IMG/VR virus record: IMGVR_UViG_3300044712_002662
Coordinates: 1 to 38,399 of that record
Strand: one strand, 5' to 3'
DNA from: a virus
Length of the DNA: 38,399 nucleotides
Below, one piece after another: positions 37,386-38,399 of this stretch. Position 1 is the stretch's first letter, and the number at the start of each line of letters is the position of its first letter. The translations under genes were made by a program, and so were the position numbers. Under the pieces are notes generated by a model. It was not told the origin of the DNA. It did no database searches and was given only the letters and a program-made list of their open reading frames with translations.

Positions 37386-38399
37386 CTACTGCTCGGCCTT
37401 CTTGTAGGAGATCCGCGCCACCGTCCCGGCGAGGTGGGCGGGGGACAGGTGCGCGTAGATCCGCGTCGTCTCCTGCGATGAGTGACCGAGGAGCTTGCTG
37501 ACCGTGTAGAGGTCCACACCGCTCGACACGAGCGTCCCGGCGAACGTGTGCCTGAGGGTGTGGACCCCGACTCCCGGCTCGAGCCCGGCCCGCGCCGCGG
37601 CCCTGCCGACGGCCGTCCGCAGCGAGTTGTGGTGGTGCTCCGGGAAGGGCGCCGGCAGCCGCGCCTTGCGCCGGCGCGCGAGGATCGGCGCGAGCTCCTC
37701 GTGGATCGGGACCAGGCGGTGCTTGTCGCCGCGGCGCTTGCCGAACGTCTTGAGGTTCGTCACCCGGATCGCGTCCGGCAGCACGTCGGACCACTTCAGC
37801 GCCCAGAGCTCCCCGAGGCGCACGCCGGTGTAGAGGTAGGCCGCGACGTAGTCGCCCAGGTCCGGCCAGGAGTCCCGGTGCTGGCCGGTGGCGCAGGCCG
37901 CCAGCAGCCGCGCGGCCTCGTCGGGGTCGAGCACCCGCAGGTCCTTCGAGTCCCTGGTCGGCAGGTTCGGGATCGCCTTGAAGGGGTGCGTCCCCTTTGG
38001 GCCGTAGACCATCCTGATGAAGATGAGCTCGTTGTTCACGGTCTTCGATCGCACCGACTGCAGCCGGTGCTCGATGTAGCGGCGCAGGCCGGTGACGTCG
38101 ACGTCGACCTCCGTGCCGAAGAACTTCAGGAAGTGCGCCGCCATCTCCCGGTAGCGCACGACGGTCCCCGGGGCCTTGCCCGTGACGTTGTCGCGCAGGA
38201 ACTCCTCGAGGCGCTGGGCGAGCGTGCGCTTCTTTGCCAGGGCAGGGAAGCCGGCCTTGCCCCGCTGGCGATCCGACTCGATTTCTGACAGGCGCAGGCG
38301 CGCGAGCTCCTCGTTCTCGCCGAGGCTGCGGCGCACGGGTTTCCCGTCGATGAAGACGTTCAGGTACCAGCAGTTTCCGCGCTTGTAGACGGTCGCCAT
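37386..38399 (-). CDS. int: Tyrosine recombinase (phage integrase)
   Basis: A 337-residue tyrosine recombinase that should join phage and host attachment sites. The catalytic set is complete: Arg194 in TGVRLGEL, Lys217 in LKTFGKR, His280 and Arg283 in HTLRHTF, His306 in LLGHSS, and the nucleophile Tyr315 in RIYAHLS. The N-terminal part has an arm-binding-like segment (MATVYKRGNCWYLNVFIDG) and a core-binding domain (about 60-145). The ATG is the last three bases of the window. It converges on the lysis genes with only three bases between stops, leaving no non-coding attachment site at its 3' side. If the molecule is circular, it is the last gene of the repressor operon. Confidence 0.95.
   Translation of the reverse strand: MATVYKRGNCWYLNVFIDGKPVRRSLGENEELARLRLSEIESDRQRGKAGFPALAKKRTLAQRLEEFLRDNVTGKAPGTVVRYREMAAHFLKFFGTEVDVDVTGLRRYIEHRLQSVRSKTVNNELIFIRMVYGPKGTHPFKAIPNLPTRDSKDLRVLDPDEAARLLAACATGQHRDSWPDLGDYVAAYLYTGVRLGELWALKWSDVLPDAIRVTNLKTFGKRRGDKHRLVPIHEELAPILARRRKARLPAPFPEHHHNSLRTAVGRAAARAGLEPGVGVHTLRHTFAGTLVSSGVDLYTVSKLLGHSSQETTRIYAHLSPAHLAGTVARISYKKAEQ

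Noticed and set aside
1-38399. CRISPR arrays, tRNA genes, IS elements, a diversity-generating retroelement or a retron.
   Set aside because: I found no regularly spaced repeats, no tRNA-like arms with a T-loop consensus, no transposase, and no reverse transcriptase motif. A computed search (tRNAscan-SE, CRISPR finder) would be needed to exclude weak cases.

Overview
The window looks like an essentially complete genome, or a cleanly excised prophage, of a temperate tailed phage that infects a GC-rich bacterium. The layout and virion genes suggest a short-tailed (podovirus-like) phage: TerS, TerL, a P22-type portal, a scaffold, an N4-gp56-type capsid protein, a neck adaptor, a tail hub and several large internal/ejection proteins. 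There is no tail tube, tape measure or sheath gene. Most genes run to high GC (one counted 60-base stretch is 45/60) and overlap their neighbours by the 4-base GTGA/ATGA junction, with frequent GTG starts and clear Shine-Dalgarno sites. I cannot name the host.

Layout. Bases 1-3549 (minus strand) form the lysogeny operon: a CI-like S24 repressor, a YozE-like protein, a DNA methyltransferase fused to a nuclease-like domain, an AT-richer membrane protein that is probably a moron, and a small unknown protein. The integrase at the far end (37386-38399, minus) would continue this operon directly if the molecule is circular. Bases 3550-3626 hold the genetic switch: a near-consensus rightward promoter with a perfect 16-bp palindrome between its -35 and -10, and a second similar site on the repressor start codon. 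Bases 3627-9013 (plus) are early genes: a Cro-like regulator, small HTH proteins, a conserved phage protein probably linked to ssDNA binding, a VRR-NUC nuclease, and a DUF1376 replication protein followed by a probable helicase-loader partner. Inside the DUF1376 gene is an iteron cluster that resembles the phage lambda arrangement of an origin inside the initiator gene.

Bases 9023-18393 cover packaging and head genes; 18393-24875 the neck, tail hub and appendages; 24888-35205 internal virion proteins. The last includes a single 2588-residue polyvalent protein (about 20% of the window) with a metallopeptidase-like HEAGH site, a Cys-containing domain of unknown function, an LPD3-like (BECR-type) domain in a lower-GC segment, and a long helical C-terminal region. 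Bases 35208-37382 are a lysis region: an M15-type endolysin, several small membrane proteins that are holin candidates, and a 25-residue zinc-ribbon-like peptide.

No DNA polymerase, replicative helicase, RNA polymerase, tRNA, CRISPR array, IS element or reverse transcriptase was found, so the phage should depend on host replication and transcription. No gap longer than about 80 bases lacks a gene. The most interesting points are the polyvalent protein with its unexplained Cys domain, the intragenic origin with a possible frameshift or internal start beside it, and the exact end-to-end junction that puts the integrase in the repressor operon.
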